64,000 bases of DNA from Paraescarpia echinospica (taxonomy: Eukaryota; Annelida; Polychaeta; Sabellida; Siboglinidae): assembly GCA_020002185.1 (NCBI GenBank), contig CM034535.1:65460506-65524505 (forward strand). Reading direction: 5' to 3'. Below the pieces are notes generated by a model. It made no database searches, had not been told where the DNA came from, and saw only the letters and a list, made by a program, of their open reading frames with translations. A program made the translations under genes and the position numbers. Each line of letters begins with the position of its first letter. Within the stretch, counting starts at the first letter, position 1. Of the stretch, positions 10,953 through 22,928 are shown piece after piece.

Positions 10953-11837
10953 TGTATATATATATATATATAATGTTGTACATGCATGCTGTGTAGCGGA
11001 ATGCTTTTTGTTGCTTGCAGTAGTTGGCTATCCTTCTCACTTTACTAAGTTCACACACATGCGGACACACATACAAACCTACATGTTTACATAATGATAT
11101 GGTGCAAGGCCAAAGCAGAATGTTTACACCAATGCATGCAATATTTGGCTATGCTTATACTCTCACACACACTTTACTAACTTTGCATACATGACATGCA
11201 CGTACGGTGACGTACCCATTAACGTCCACATGATTTTGCTGGTATACCTGCCACTTCTAAAACATGTCAGATTTTGTTGATATCCACATAATGGAAACCA
11301 TTAAAGCATAACCTCCAACCTATGGGTAGCAGGCTTTCCAAGCTGGTTCGGTGTGGTGTATGACAATGAGCCATATATATTATGTACACGTATATATGCT
11401 GGATGACGATTTGAAAGTGGGGGACCTTTTCCGAAAGGTTAGTTGCTTAGTTAATTAACATAATTTTATGTAAAATTCCTTTTGTAAATGATATTTAAAG
11501 GAAATACATAAAATATCAAGTCTTAGTTAAGATTTTTGTATTGTATTTTCACATTTCCTTCAGATAAAAAAACTGTCACACAAATTTATTCAATGACCTT
11601 TACATCATTGTCCACAACTTCGCCATTTTTTTTCACAGACAGAGTTAAAACTGGTATGGCTGTCTATCTCTTAAATATACTTTTCCAATGGTGTATCGTG
11701 TATTTGCCAATCTGATTAATTATTGTATTTTCGCCGACCCTAGGGCACGCAAGTCTCGTCTGCCTCCACACTGGTTTTATGCTATTTTGCCCATTTAATT
11801 AATAATCCGGTACCCAACGGCAACGACGCGAACGAGC
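10953..11837. other. No gene seen
   Basis: Contains a (TA)n run at 10953-10972 and short ACACAC stretches near 11050 and 11165, otherwise nothing recognised. Confidence 0.4.
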
Positions 11838-11941
11838 TATGTATTGTTTCGCATATGGGTGTAACTGCCACAGCACAAACCTCCGTTATAAGTTTTATAG
11901 GTTTCCACCCAACAAAAGCTCATCTAGAAGGTGGGAACTAT
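11838..11941 (+). CDS. N-terminal half of a THAP zinc-finger domain
   Basis: Frame from the ATG at 11838: MYCFAYGCNCHSTN, then KFYRFPPNKSSSRRWELL, followed by a stop. This matches the first half of the THAP fold, with the C-x(n)-C zinc pair near the start, the FYRFP motif and a Trp about ten residues later. A donor-like AAG|GTGGGA just before the Trp codon suggests that the second half (the C-x2-H-F part) lies in another exon, which I did not find. THAP domains bind DNA and are common in P-element, Kolobok and related transposases, which fits the position inside a TIR-bounded block. It could equally be a host THAP gene exon. Confidence 0.6.
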
Positions 11942-13198
11942 TATAACTGCAAGTTCTGATTTTCAAATTGTTTGCATATCGCAGTGATTTTGACTTTGAA
12001 TAATGGTTATACCGGAACGACGAAACTGTGTCATTGTCAGTCGTGGCATGTGAAATGTTTGCCATTATAAAGTCTACAATGACCAAAGTCACAGTTGTAT
12101 GTGAACAATCGTAAACATCATTTAACTATCTGTTTGTCCAATGTAGGTGATTTATGGATATAATGCATCTTTACAATTGGGGTTTAAGGGAACATATTCT
12201 AGAGCAGTAATAAAATTAGTATTTGTCTCACTCAGACAGAAAAAATTTATAATAAATACACAAACGTTGCATTAACATTAAGTGCAGCTGTGCAAGTCAA
12301 ACAAGTTTAAATAACCAAAATATAAATAATTAATAATTGGACTTCTGTAATAAAGAAGTTTAAAATAATTAACAATGACGATTACAATTTACAACATGCG
12401 ATCTTCCCTGTTTACTGACGAATGCTGCGTGACAACCGATCACGTGAGCGAAGGCCGGTCGTGGGCGGATACAATTTCACAGGCGACACACCATTAACTT
12501 GTAACTTTTGTCTTTCATCGACGCTTGCACTCGTTGTTGTGTGAGAAACTCGGCACCCGGCTGCAGTCTACTGAACCTGTTGATTTTCCTTGAAATTTAA
12601 CATTTTGTGTGGTGTAGTTTACCCAAAATTGTAATGAAAACGCCACGCCTGTAATCGAATGAGCGATAATTCCAAACAACGAAGTGGGCCCCGGAAGTGT
12701 ATGATCTCGTTAACTATCACATCAAAACGTACCGGAAACGAGAATCACTTGCGTCCCCTATTGTTACGTTTAATCAGACAAGCGGTCAAATCCAATTATT
12801 AAAAAATATAACGATTGTTACAAATAATTATTAACTCGTAAAAACATTAGCCTGGTCATACATATTTACGTCACATTATGCGCAATGTAGTAAAATGTAA
12901 ATTAAACAGAGGAGATCCTCAAGAAACTAAAGCTGTAATTATTATTAAGTAACATAAAACAAAAGGAAAACAAATAATATTATTGGCATGCTTCGTAGCC
13001 TTCAACACAGGATGGCGCATTCGCTTTTCACACACGACGTGTTTTTGTGTGTGACTAAATAATGTGTTATGCACGCCATGTACCGTCAGTACTCATCTCC
13101 GAGTTTCTCCATGTACGTTCACTGTTCAGCACCGCAGGGGGGCATGTAGGTCAGTGGAGTAACGGTCGCTACAGCACACAAAAATGATTAATACTTAT
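11942..13198. other. No gene assigned
   Basis: AT-rich with a more GC-rich patch around 12400-12760. A short open stretch near 12692 (VYDLVNYHIKTYRKRESL) looks mildly protein-like but has no recognisable motif. Confidence 0.3.
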
Positions 13199-13354
13199 TA
13201 TGTAACTCGGTCGCCGCGTGCGTCGAGCAAGGGGTCAATGTTGATCGGTTACCTGAGGTCACGTTGCTATCCGCGATGCAACTCAGTCGCCGCATACTTC
13301 TGGCACGGGATCAAAGTTGATCGGTCGCGTGAGGTCACGTTGCTCACCGCGGGT
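13199..13354 (+). repeat. 76-bp tandem duplication
   Basis: Two consecutive copies contain AACTC(G/A)GTCGCCGC, GTTGATCGGT and TGAGGTCACGTTGCT at a spacing of 76 bp. They lie immediately inside the right TIR of the 8.4-13.5 kb block. Confidence 0.8.
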
Positions 13355-13564
13355 CGCATTTGGTGTAGTGCGCTTGTGTGAGCATGCGCAATACGCAAAA
13401 ACGGAACTGGAACTTACTCTCAGACCGGAACTTACTTCCAGACCGGTACACTGGGAAGCATTTATTCTATACATTACCGTTAGTTAAAAATTACAAATCA
13501 AGTATACAGTATATTGGATTCGTGTTTTGCTGATTGCTTCAAGCAATAAAGGAGAGACCGCAGA

Positions 13565-13735
13565 ATGTATGGCAGAACTATACAATGGCAGATAGTTCTC
13601 TTGGGAGTTCCTGTCCCAGTACATTGTCTTGTGCGGATTGAAGAGAACAAGTACGAGCAGCTTCATTGTTTTGATATACGTAGGTTGGTCGATACCAATG
13701 GAAAGGTACTTGGTAGCACGCAATATCAGAGGTGA
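13565..13735 (+). CDS. Short exon-like ORF, unidentified
   Basis: 56 codons from ATG: MYGRTIQWQIVLLGVPVPV, then RIEENKYEQLHCFDIRRLVD, with a GGAAAG|GTACTT donor-like site at 13706 and a stop at 13733. The composition looks coding but I recognise no motif. It lies just outside the right TIR of the preceding block. Confidence 0.2.
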   Translation: MYGRTIQWQIVLLGVPVPVHCLVRIEENKYEQLHCFDIRRLVDTNGKVLGSTQYQR

Positions 13736-14091
13736 CCGCATATATCTGCATTATCCAAACCGCCTGGAGTCATCACAAGTTTCAACCATGTACACACAGT
13801 GGCATGCTCTCACACACACAAGCACGCATGCACAAACACTGTCACCAACGCACACTTGCTCAATTCCGTGTGTTCCGGAGATTGTATTATGCGGTTTCCT
13901 GTAATTTAGTACGCCCCTGGAGTGCAAGTTGCAATAAGGAAACGTAAGGTAATTGTCACTCATAGGTAGGGGCGTTTCGGCATCCGGTATATATATTTAT
14001 TTGGTATTAAACTAGTGGCATCCCATTATACTCACATATGAATGTGTTCTAGTTATTATAGGTGAGCAGTAGAACCACCTATCGTACCGAT
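13736..14091. other. No gene seen
   Basis: Contains a CA-rich stretch (about 13785-13860) and nothing else recognised. Confidence 0.4.
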
Positions 14092-14149
14092 TTAAATGCC
14101 CCCCTCCCATACACACACCCAAATGTTATATAATTAAATTTGAAAGCTC

Positions 14150-14594
14150 TACATCTCCCCGTCCCAACGAGGCCTGTTGTAAGCTGTCAAGTGGTGCAGT
14201 AAGCGTGAATGTGAGATCAAACAAGGTCACCGTGAAATGATGAATTTTCGAAATTGTCCGCTTCCGCAATCGTCTTAACATTTCAATGGTCGTATATCTA
14301 CTTTAGTTAATGACAAGATAGCCAAGTCATATATTTTTGGAAAGCTTATTGTCTCCACGTCAAACAGAGGTACGATATAAAGGTGTTACATTATATGGTA
14401 CGAGTGGAGCTAAGGTCAAACAAGGTCACCGTGAAATGATGCAACTACTTCATTTATATGTACGAGTCATATACTGTGTGAAAGAACCATTTCTCCCAGT
14501 CAAAATGAGATATGACATGGAGCTGTCAGTTGATGGAGTAGGTGTGGAACGACGATCAAACAGAATCATCGTCAAGTAATATATATGGTTGCAT

Positions 14595-14625
<31 letters not shown>

Positions 14626-14885
14626 CGATACCTATATATTCACGACAGGGAGCTATGAAATGGTGCAGTAGATGTGGAGTGAATGTTAAACAGGGTCACC
14701 ATGAAACGACGAATGTTCAAAACTCCAAAACAGTTCTACACTTACAATGGTTGCGTAGCTACTTTATCTATTAGGCCACGTTACATACCGTTTGGAAGCG
14801 TATTGTATCCCCGTCAAAATGAGGTATGGCATGGAGTTGTATCGTGATGCACTAACTGTGGAGTGGCAGGATCTGATTGACATAT
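14150..14885 (+). repeat. Left-arm satellite-like monomers (about 140-200 bp)
   Basis: CAAGGTCACCGTGAAATGATG or a close variant occurs near 14222, 14420 and 14691, with a weaker copy near 14553. Between them are variants of TGTCTCCCCGTCAAAATGAGG and of TGGTGCAGTAGGTGTGGAG. A (CA)n run splits the array near 14593-14618. Confidence 0.8.
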
Positions 14886-15207
14886 GTGGGAACTATGGAG
14901 ATCATGCTGGACATCATCAGCGCTGAGAGTATTGAAAACTATGTAGAACCTTTCGGTGCACTTATACATTGGCTAACCATCTATAACCATACAAGATATG
15001 CCCACCCGATGGAGAACAGTCTCTCTGGCAGATGTGAAATACCCCAAGAAGACAGCACCAGAGTCTCGTGCAATATTCATTAAAGGATACTTTGTTGTGA
15101 AGAAAACCAAAAGGCGCTTCAACCAAGAGCCTGCTGATCATGCAACTGAGCTAATTACTAGCACATGCAAGATTCATAATGGTATCGGCAGTACAGAAAA
15201 CGATTGA
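14877..15207 (+). pseudogene. Remnant of an uncharacterised transposon-like protein (plus copy)
   Basis: Translation gives TYVGTMEIMLDIISAE, then ALIHWLTIYNHTRYA. After a frame change it gives RTVSLADVKYPKKTAPE and FNQEPADHATELITSTCKIH up to a stop at 15205-15207. A second, diverged copy is encoded on the minus strand at 16250-16735 (ETMEITLDTIMAE, IHWLTIYDHTNYA, PADQPTELMYKLYK). Because changes between the two copies keep the protein similar, this was once a real coding region. I believe it belongs to an uncharacterised family common in invertebrate genomes, but cannot name a function. Confidence 0.5.
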
Positions 15208-16249
15208 GCCAGTTCGCCCAGCCGCCCTGTAGTTTGAATGGCATCCACATACATCTACAATAGGGGATTGCCGTGTTCACACAGGCATTCTGATAATTTC
15301 TTCCTCGTATGTGTGTCGATATGAAATTATATAGCTAGAAATATTCACAATCTGGTTATAACGAACCTTTGCATGGTGACTAGCATGTGGAATATGATCT
15401 TGTAGGGTGGAGGGTGGGCTGGCATCTTCAGACCCAAATAGTTGGATCCTGACAGGATTGACGGTTTGCTACTCACGAGCGAGTTCCATAAAATAGATGA
15501 CACACAACATATCCAGCCCGTGCAAGTTCCCCATCGTGACCAACTTCCTTGATAAGAAGCTGGTTGGTTCTGGAAATTTGCTAGCTCGATGTCTTCACAT
15601 GACCACAAACTATTGATGTTGAATTGCTGTTAGTGCGTGGACAGTGAGCAGGTTATCATTCGCAGGTTGTGTATGTCTTTGGGATTGTTTCTGGAAGTTC
15701 AAAGGTTGTACGAAGTCCAACCGTACCAAGACACTGGGCCATGTCATCTCCAAATGTGGCTGTAGACAGCGGGACTAGGGATAGCTAAAGCTTCATGGCA
15801 TTCACCATTTCCACTATTCGTCCAGCAGTGCCACCGTTGACCTATTGCTTTAACAGCTTTCTGTCAACTTTGGTAGTGTTTTGTACATTGCTTAGTTTCA
15901 AAGGTTTATGAACGTTACTTCCTCGGTGCGTCATGAAACCAAGTAGTTTCTTCAACCAGTCGTTGCTTCACGGTGATGATAACCTATTATGTTTCTTTGT
16001 CCTTACCTGTTAGATGAGTTGACTATTTACCTCGTCACTTGGAGCAGACTATTTCGTTGCCATAGGTACTAAAGGCATGTCGTTATTATGTGGGTCAATC
16101 CGGTTTCTGCTGTAGGCTCCTGTGTGGAGTCCGCGACGATATTGCTGACATACACACGCTTAACAGGAAAGCAACTCGTTTGACAGGGAGCAAAAACAGC
16201 GGTTAAAAGGCCACCACTCTTGCGTCCGTGACCATCGCTCCCACCTGTA
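15208..16249. other. Interior of the foldback element; weak minus-strand protein remnants
   Basis: The minus strand at 15345-15608 keeps an 87-codon frame (EDIELANFQNQPASYQGSW) that may be more of the same decayed protein. The rest shows only short broken frames. Confidence 0.3.
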
Positions 16250-16735
16250 AGTCATTGTTTCCAATTCACCGTCAGTTCCTCAGAACGCACCAATACCTTT
16301 GTGACAAGCTTCTTTGGATCATCAGCGTCACGCTTCCATGCTTCTTCACCCGTGGCGGATACCACCAGAGCAGTTGAACGTGGTCTCTTCCTCGTTGTCT
16401 TCCATATTGAAGAGGGAGGACCTTGAGTACTGTGACATTCGTATTCGTTCTGACCATGTGACGCAATACGTAATCCTGGCTTGATCATTCCCTGTAAGGC
16501 CGATGATGCCATCATCCATCTTGTATAATTTATACATCAATTCAGTTGGCTGATCAGCAGGAATATGGTTGAAGGGCATTTTGGTTTCTGACAGAGAGAC
16601 TGTTCTTCGTCGGGAGGGCATAGTTTGTATGGTCGTAGATGGTTAACCAATGTATAATTCCTGCGAAAGATTCTGTGTAGCTGCCAATCGTCTCAGCCAT
16701 GATGGTGTCTAGTGTAATCTCCATAGTTTCTACGT
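16250..16735 (-). pseudogene. Remnant of the same uncharacterised protein (minus copy)
   Basis: Reading downward from 16735: GYVETMEITLDTIMAE, SYTESFAGIIHWLTIY, DHTNYA. A frame change is followed by PFNHIPADQPTELMYKLYKM, IGLTGNDQARITYCVTWSER and DNEEETTF. Another frame gives STALVVSATGEEAWKRDADD. It is an inverted duplicate of the 14877 fragment and extends further toward the C-terminus. At least two frameshifts are present, so it is not functional. Confidence 0.5.
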
Positions 16736-17276
16736 ATCCTGAAATTTGGATTCCTCCTTGAGATATTGAATTGTCTTATTCTTCAAAACATCTGACAGTT
16801 GGTTGACTGTGTTGCAAATAGAGTTCTAATATGCGATTGCCACCTCACTTCTTCAATATCCTAACTACATTTTGGGCAAGTTTTTTGACTTTCACGTCAT
16901 GTTAATGACCAAATGCATGTGTAGTACTAAATAATATGCATATTATATCAACAGGAATATATACAAACAGGCTTACAAAGAATAATTGCGTGTGTAAACA
17001 ACTTTGGTGTACGCGATGAACACATTTGAGAAGACCACATTTTTATGTTAGATTATCACATATATTTATGAGTAAATCCAAAGTTCTACACCAGATAACA
17101 CACACAATACAAGTGCAAATCATAAAATATTTTGTTTTATGCAACGGTGTGTATAAGAAGATGTCAATTAATTAAAAAAAAATATGTTGACCCCAGTTTG
17201 ATTTTGTGACATTCAAATAACCTTCAAAATCGAGGGTGGTATCCACATACACCTATTCTTTTTATCCCTTATGTGA
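16736..17276. other. No gene seen
   Basis: AT-rich interior sequence between the protein remnant and the LINE. Confidence 0.4.
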
Positions 17277-18572
17277 TGGAAAAACGCAAAGATGGTGATA
17301 ATCTTCAAGAAAGGAAATAAGAAAGACTTAAAGAACTACAGACCGATGTGTATGTTATAAAACATCTACAAATTACTCACAAGGATACTAACGAATAGAC
17401 TAGAGAAGACACTGGACGAAAACCAACCACGAGAGCAAGCAGGATTCAGAAGCAGGTACTCAACGACAGACCACGTACACGTCGTAAACCAACTGAAAGA
17501 GAATTGCCGAGAATATAATGTCCCGCTCTACATCGCTTTCGTCGACCACGAGAAAGCTTTCGACTCGGTGCAAACTCAAGCAATACCGACCTCCCTTCAA
17601 GAACAAGGGACAGAAGATGTGTACATCAATCTCCTGAAAGACATCTACACCAACAGCTCGGTGACAGTTCACATACACAAAAAGAACAACAAGATCAACA
17701 TCAAGAGAGGAGTACGACAGGGTGACACCATATCGCCCAAGGTGTTCACGGCAACACTCGAAAGCATATTCCGAAGACTGACCTGGGAAACCAGAGGCTT
17801 GATGATAAACGGAGAATATCTCAGCCATCTTCGCTTCGCCGACGACATTCTCATGTGCGCTACTACACCGCAAGAACTACAAAACGTGCTGCAGGAGCTA
17901 GCTGATGAAAGGGAAAAACAAGGTCTCAAGATGAACATCTCGAAGACAAAAGTGATGCTAGAAAATGACACACCAATATATATCAATACGACGCAGATAG
18001 AGAAAGTTGAAAGCTACGTTTATCTGGGACAGCGATACAGTATCAGAGACAAAAATTCAAAGAAGGATCACCGCCGGCTGGACAGCATTCGCCAAATACC
18101 GCGACATCTTCAAGGGTAACTTTGGAACATGCGTACTTCCAGCGGTGACATACGGCGCGGAAACATGGGCACTCACCATCCAGGCAAAGAACAAGCTAGC
18201 AGCCGCACAAACAAAGATAGAAAGAAGTATGTTAAACATCACATATCGAGAGAGAAAAACAAACATCTGGGTAAGACAGAAGACAAAGGTCATAGACGTG
18301 ATAGAACAAATCAGAAGACAGAAGTGGACCTGGGCAGGGCACATCAGCAGACTACGAGATAACCGATGGACATCACAACCTGGAGACCTTACGAAGGGAA
18401 ACGATCTAGAGGAAGACCGGCGAGACGGTGGAGAAACGAACTAGACAAGGTACTGGAAAGGCACCATCTGGCAGAGGATGGCGCAAGACAGGCAGATTTG
18501 GAAACGACATGCTAAGGCCTTCGCCCAACCACGGGATACTACGGCTGCACAATGATGATAATGATGATGATG
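17277..18572 (+). mobile_element. RTE (BovB-like) LINE, 5'-truncated reverse transcriptase
   Basis: From 17277 the frame reads WKNAKMVIIFKKGNKKDLKN and YRPM, then EQAGFRSRYSTTDHV and AFDSV. After a shift, the 183-codon frame at 17568 carries IKRGVRQGDTISPK and LRFADDILM, the RT catalytic FADD box. A further frame at 18007 has TYGAETWALT, KWTWAGHISRLRD and finally SRGRPARRWRNE, the conserved C-terminal tail. It ends in an ATG/ATA trinucleotide-type tail near 18552-18572, as RTE elements do. A stop in the NIYKLL region, frameshifts and loss of the endonuclease make it inactive. It lies inside the foldback element at 14.1-19.6 kb and so probably inserted later. Confidence 0.85.
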
Positions 18573-18604
18573 TGATGGATCTAGCAAGAATTCCTGCCAT
18601 TAAA

Positions 18605-19574
18605 CAATTATAGCATCACAACTGTGGAAAGGCATAATTTCGAAAATTCATCTTTTGACGGTGACGTTGTTTTTACCTGCACTCCACAGTTAGTTCACCA
18701 AGATACAACTCCACGCCATACCTCATTTTGACGGGGATACAATTTGCTTTCAAAAGGTAATGTAACATGGCCTAGTCTATATAGATAAAGTAGCTACGCA
18801 ACCATTGTAAGTGTAGAACTGTTATGGGGTGACGTAGTTTTGCCCATTCGTCGTTTCATGGTGACCTTGTTTAACCTTCACTCCACACCTACTACACCCC
18901 ATCGTATCCCGTATTTACGGGGAGACAGTTGGCTTTCCAACGATATACGACGACATTGCCATGAATAGATAGGTAACGTAGATATAAGCAACCATTTACA
19001 TTGTATGACGTTTGCGGGATGACACTATTTCGAACATTTATCACTTGACGGTGACTCTGTTTGATCGTTGCTCCACATCTACTCAATTAACTGACAGCTC
19101 CATGTCATATCACATTTTGACCCAGAGAAATGGTTCTTTCACAAAATATATTACACGTGCATATAAATTAAGTAGTTGCATGGTTATTGTAACTATGACT
19201 TTCGCGGCATTGCCAAAACATCGAATATTTATATTTTCACGGTGACCTTGTTTGACCTTAGCTCCACTCGTACCATATCAGTTAACACCTTCATATCGTA
19301 CCTCAGTTTGACGGGAAGACAATAGGCGTTCCAAAATGTATGACTTGGCCATCTTGTTATTTACTAAAGTAGATTAGCGATCATTGTGATGTTAAGACGA
19401 TTGTGGAAACGCACAATTTCGAAAATTCATCATTTGACGGTGACATTGTTTGACCTTGGATTCACGCTTACTGCACCACTTGGCAGCTCTACAACAGACA
19501 TCATTGTGACGGGGAGATGTACAGCTTTCAAACGATATAACATTTGGGTGTGTGTGTATGGGAGGGGGGGGTAT
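18605..19574 (-). repeat. Right-arm satellite-like monomers, inverted relative to the left arm
   Basis: On the minus strand the same monomer phrases recur (AAGGTCAAACAAGGTCACCG, CCCGTCAAACTGAGGTACGA) about five times between 18640 and 19520. The outermost copy aligns base for base with 14096-14290. Confidence 0.85.
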
Positions 19575-19784
19575 TTAAACTCCTAAAATAAAGCACTTTT
19601 TGGGGATTTGTCGCTCGTCTATTACATATATCTACAGAAACGAGCTCAGCTTCCACGTCAGTCTATTATTGTCACAGCTAGTGTAATTTATCAGAGATAA
19701 TTTTATGAAACGACACAAGACGTAGGTTTGCGGACACACATGCACAAACGCAATAACGCACACACAAAGGCGCACGCACGCATG

Positions 19785-19919
<135 letters not shown>

Positions 19920-19978
19920 TACCCCATCATGCGGTTGAATAGTATAACAAAAGTAAAACGAGACATACCAGCGACGAG

Positions 19979-20068
19979 ACACGCACACACGCACACACGC
20001 ACACACGCACACACGCACACACGCACACACACACACACGCACACACGCACACGCACACACACACACAA
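19979..20068 (+). repeat. (ACACGC)n / CA microsatellite
   Basis: ACACGC units mixed with pure AC repeats, separated from the preceding CA array by 60 bp of unique sequence. Confidence 0.95.
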
Positions 20069-22365
20069 AACGAATAAAGATTTGCGCTCCACAATCGCAT
20101 AATACACAGACACAATGTTTCTGACACATTTGGATTATAAAAACAATGTAATCACATGCACCACATTATTTCTAATCCAGTAACGGAAGTAATACACACA
20201 TAGTTCATTGTCGAATTCTAATTCATAACCTGCACAAATGACAATATGACAGTACGGAATACATTCCCTTAAGTACTATCTAATTTTGCACACGTTCTGC
20301 ATGATACTTTGGAAATTGAGTAGTAGCACAAGAATCCCCCGTGACTAACTCCATGTTTTTTTGTCGCCAATCGTGTTCACAATTAACAAAAATGGCAGAC
20401 TACTAATGATTTTGCGTTGTAATATAATATAATAGATTTATGTTAAAACTATGGTGAACGTTCTTTGAGCAGTTACAAGAAATGAAGCTTAGATAGGTCT
20501 CATTCGGTGACCGTATTAGCTGGACTATTTTCATATACTTTACCGTTACGGAAATAATTTGAGACAGTCCTTTGGTGACCTTAACTGCGAGATGACTGTA
20601 TTACTGGGCAGAAAGTCAGGTTCGATTGTGGGTCAATTTACACAAATTTGTTAAAATATGAATTATTAGTGTTATTTGTGACACGTAGCCTCCACACTAA
20701 GAGTGGTAACCGCAACCGACGCTGCTGCCGATCAAAGTGAACTGTAGCTAGCCAATCGTTGAACCATTCGCAAATACTGCGCTCATTCGTTGATTAGATC
20801 GAGTGCTACATAAGACAGAATTTCATTTGGTCGTTGTCACTCGCAATGTACACTGAGTGTGTGTCTCGTTTCAACCGTTCAGTGATATATTCCAATACCG
20901 ACATTGACAGCCAAATCGGTAACTGAAAGAAAAAGACATCAACAGTTACTGGACACCCTGTCTTCGCTTGGTTCGATATATATCGGCATCGCACATACCG
21001 AGGTTGGTTGGTTTATTTAGCTTCTATGAATGTCGTAGACGTGATTACATTTTGTGTTTCTTGTCTGTACGTATGATGGAGTTTTATAATACGTTCAGCG
21101 ATTCTGGTAATCTACATACGAATAAATCATATTACACAAATAAGTGCATTCAAGTAGCCGTGATGAAATCCACCCGATGTTTTCAAACACATGTATAACA
21201 TTCCATCTAAAAACGAGTCAACTTTGCAATAGCGTGTCCGGGTGATATGACAACAAATCCACCGGGGTTTAGGTCTGCTAACATCAACGACTCCACGGAG
21301 CACATTCCTGTAGACTGCTAATTTCCACACAATTTCGATTTTCGAAAGTTAAACCTGGTTTGTATAACGCTAAAGTTGGTGCAATTGTGCACACAGAGAC
21401 GTCTTGCAGAGACGTAGTCAATTCCTGCACTCGAGATATGAGAGTTATGGCACTGAACAATCTAGTAGCATTCCATATCAGATCAATCAATAATTTACAT
21501 GTCCGTCTTAGATTTGGACGAAACTTTGCGTGCTGGTGTATGTTTACGAGTCTACATTACAAGCCAAATTATAGGTCAACCTGACCTTCCTTTCCAGAGT
21601 TAGAGGTCACCAAAGTTTTACCCGACATTGATACAACTTCCATAGGTCATAACACCTCTCCTAGGCGACGTACTGATGCGATGTTGGTGTCACTTTAAAG
21701 CTCGATAACTATTCTGTCGGGTTGGTCAATGCCAACACCGGCTGATGTGCCTTGCCGGTTCCATAACATCCACAGTGTTCACTGTTTCCTCGTCTATGTG
21801 ATATTATTTATACGCTAACTTCGGGGGCAGTTTAGCGGCATCTCCTCCCAAGTGTCGAGATCCATTCGCGTTCGTTTGTGTTCATTTGCGTCCTTGGACC
21901 ATTGGCCTTTGGTCTGCATTTCAAATATATAATGATAGTTATTTGGGGTTATTAACTTACTACGTATTTCTTGCTGTTGGCGAATCACACTACAGAGGGC
22001 GCCGATGAGGTTTTCATTCGCTTTACCTGGTCTTATTTAGCATGCCGTAATTGGTAATTGTCGAAATTAAATGGTAATTGAAAATGAGTTTAAGATTACA
22101 ATTATGAAATGGTGATAACTACTATGAGTGGTTTGTTGCTGCTTCGTAAACGGGTGTAGTATGGAATAAATATACAATCACCCATCCTTCTGCTACAGCG
22201 AATTTGCTATTACCTTCATCAGCAATAGTCTCTTGAAAGCACATTCGGTTATGTTATTGCTGCCATTAATTGACATATTGTGTTGTTCATGTGATAATAC
22301 CAGCTCCCTTTATTCACTTAAGAGTTCGTCCAGTTCATCCTCCTGTACCGCACCATGGCTAACTG
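20069..22365. other. No gene seen
   Basis: About 2.3 kb of moderately AT-rich sequence. Several short ORFs exist on both strands, but none shows a recognisable motif, splice context or repeat structure. Confidence 0.45.
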
Positions 22366-22697
22366 TGGAGCGCAGTGGTGCAGTGGCTAGAGCTTCGGAC
22401 TCTCGATTGAGAGAACCGGGTTCGAATCCTGTGTTGTGGTGTCGAACCTTGGGCAAGTTCGTTTACTCTACGTTGCTCCAGTTCACTCAGCTGCATGAAT
22501 GAGTACCTGGCTAAAGACAGAGATGAGTATTTGTGTACGAATAGTCATCGGGCATTAATTGCAGTGTGGCTGGATGCTCCCAAGAGAAGTCGAGATGGTA
22601 TTCGATTGAACAGGTCTGCCAGGGAGTAAAGTGTAAAGCGGTTTCAGCAGTCCTCAGGACTGGATACTGCGCTATATAAGAACTTATCTTTTTAACT
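22366..22697 (+). mobile_element. tRNA-headed SINE with CORE-like body
   Basis: The head has a pol III A box (TGGTGCAGTGGCTAGAGC) and a perfect B box (GGTTCGAATCC near 22429), with an anticodon-arm-like stem between. The body includes CTTGGGCAAGTTCG, a motif shared with CORE/MIR-type SINEs, and GAATGAGTACCTGGC. The 3' part (GTATTCGATTGAACAGGTCT to CTATATAAGAACTTATC) recurs inverted at 57161-57310, confirming a dispersed repeat. Confidence 0.85.
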
Positions 22698-22928
22698 GGA
22701 ACAACCTGCCGTCTACAGCGCCATGATCTTAAGACAAAGGATACCAAGCTCCCAACATGAAACATATGCTATATTTTCCACTACATATTTATTATTTCCA
22801 CGTCATGCATTTATTTATAAATCTGTTCTCTTTCTCTCACATATTTATTGATGTTCTGGTGTATAGAGCACATTTGGCAACTTTGCACACGCAGTTTTTA
22901 AGCTTCGGGGAGAGGCTATTATAGTAAT

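Larger units (their letters stand above)
8375..13455. mobile_element. About 5.1 kb block bounded by inverted repeats; candidate THAP-type DNA transposon
   Basis: The left end CCCGGTGTACTGGTCTGGAA matches the right end, which reverse-complemented reads CCCAGTGTACCGGTCTGGAA. Similarity continues through GGTCTGAGAGTAAGTTCC on both sides. The left side repeats this subterminal motif a second time near 8490, and that copy continues like the right end (TTTTGCGTATT). Inside lie tandem repeats, half a THAP domain (11838) and a decayed ORF (10595). I could not find a convincing target duplication, so the exact ends are provisional and the superfamily is not assigned. Confidence 0.5.
14096..19574. mobile_element. 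About 5.5 kb TTAA-flanked foldback element with tandem-repeat arms
   Basis: The outer ends are inverted copies: ATGCCCCCCTCCCATACACA on the left, and ATACCCCCCCCTCCCATACA when the right end is reverse-complemented. TTAA stands at both borders (14092-14095 and 19575-19578). Each arm (about 14096-14885 and 18605-19574) consists of four to five diverged monomers carrying GTCAAACAAGGTCACCGTGA and CCCCGTCAAAATGAGGTATG. The interior holds remnants of one unknown protein in both orientations and an RTE LINE. TTAA targets suggest piggyBac or Kolobok, and tandem-repeat arms resemble foldback elements. The assignment is inference. Confidence 0.65.

Noticed and set aside
22366..22440. Functional tRNA gene
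   Set aside because: The tRNA-like head is followed by a CORE-like body and recurs in a SINE, with no acceptor-stem closure.
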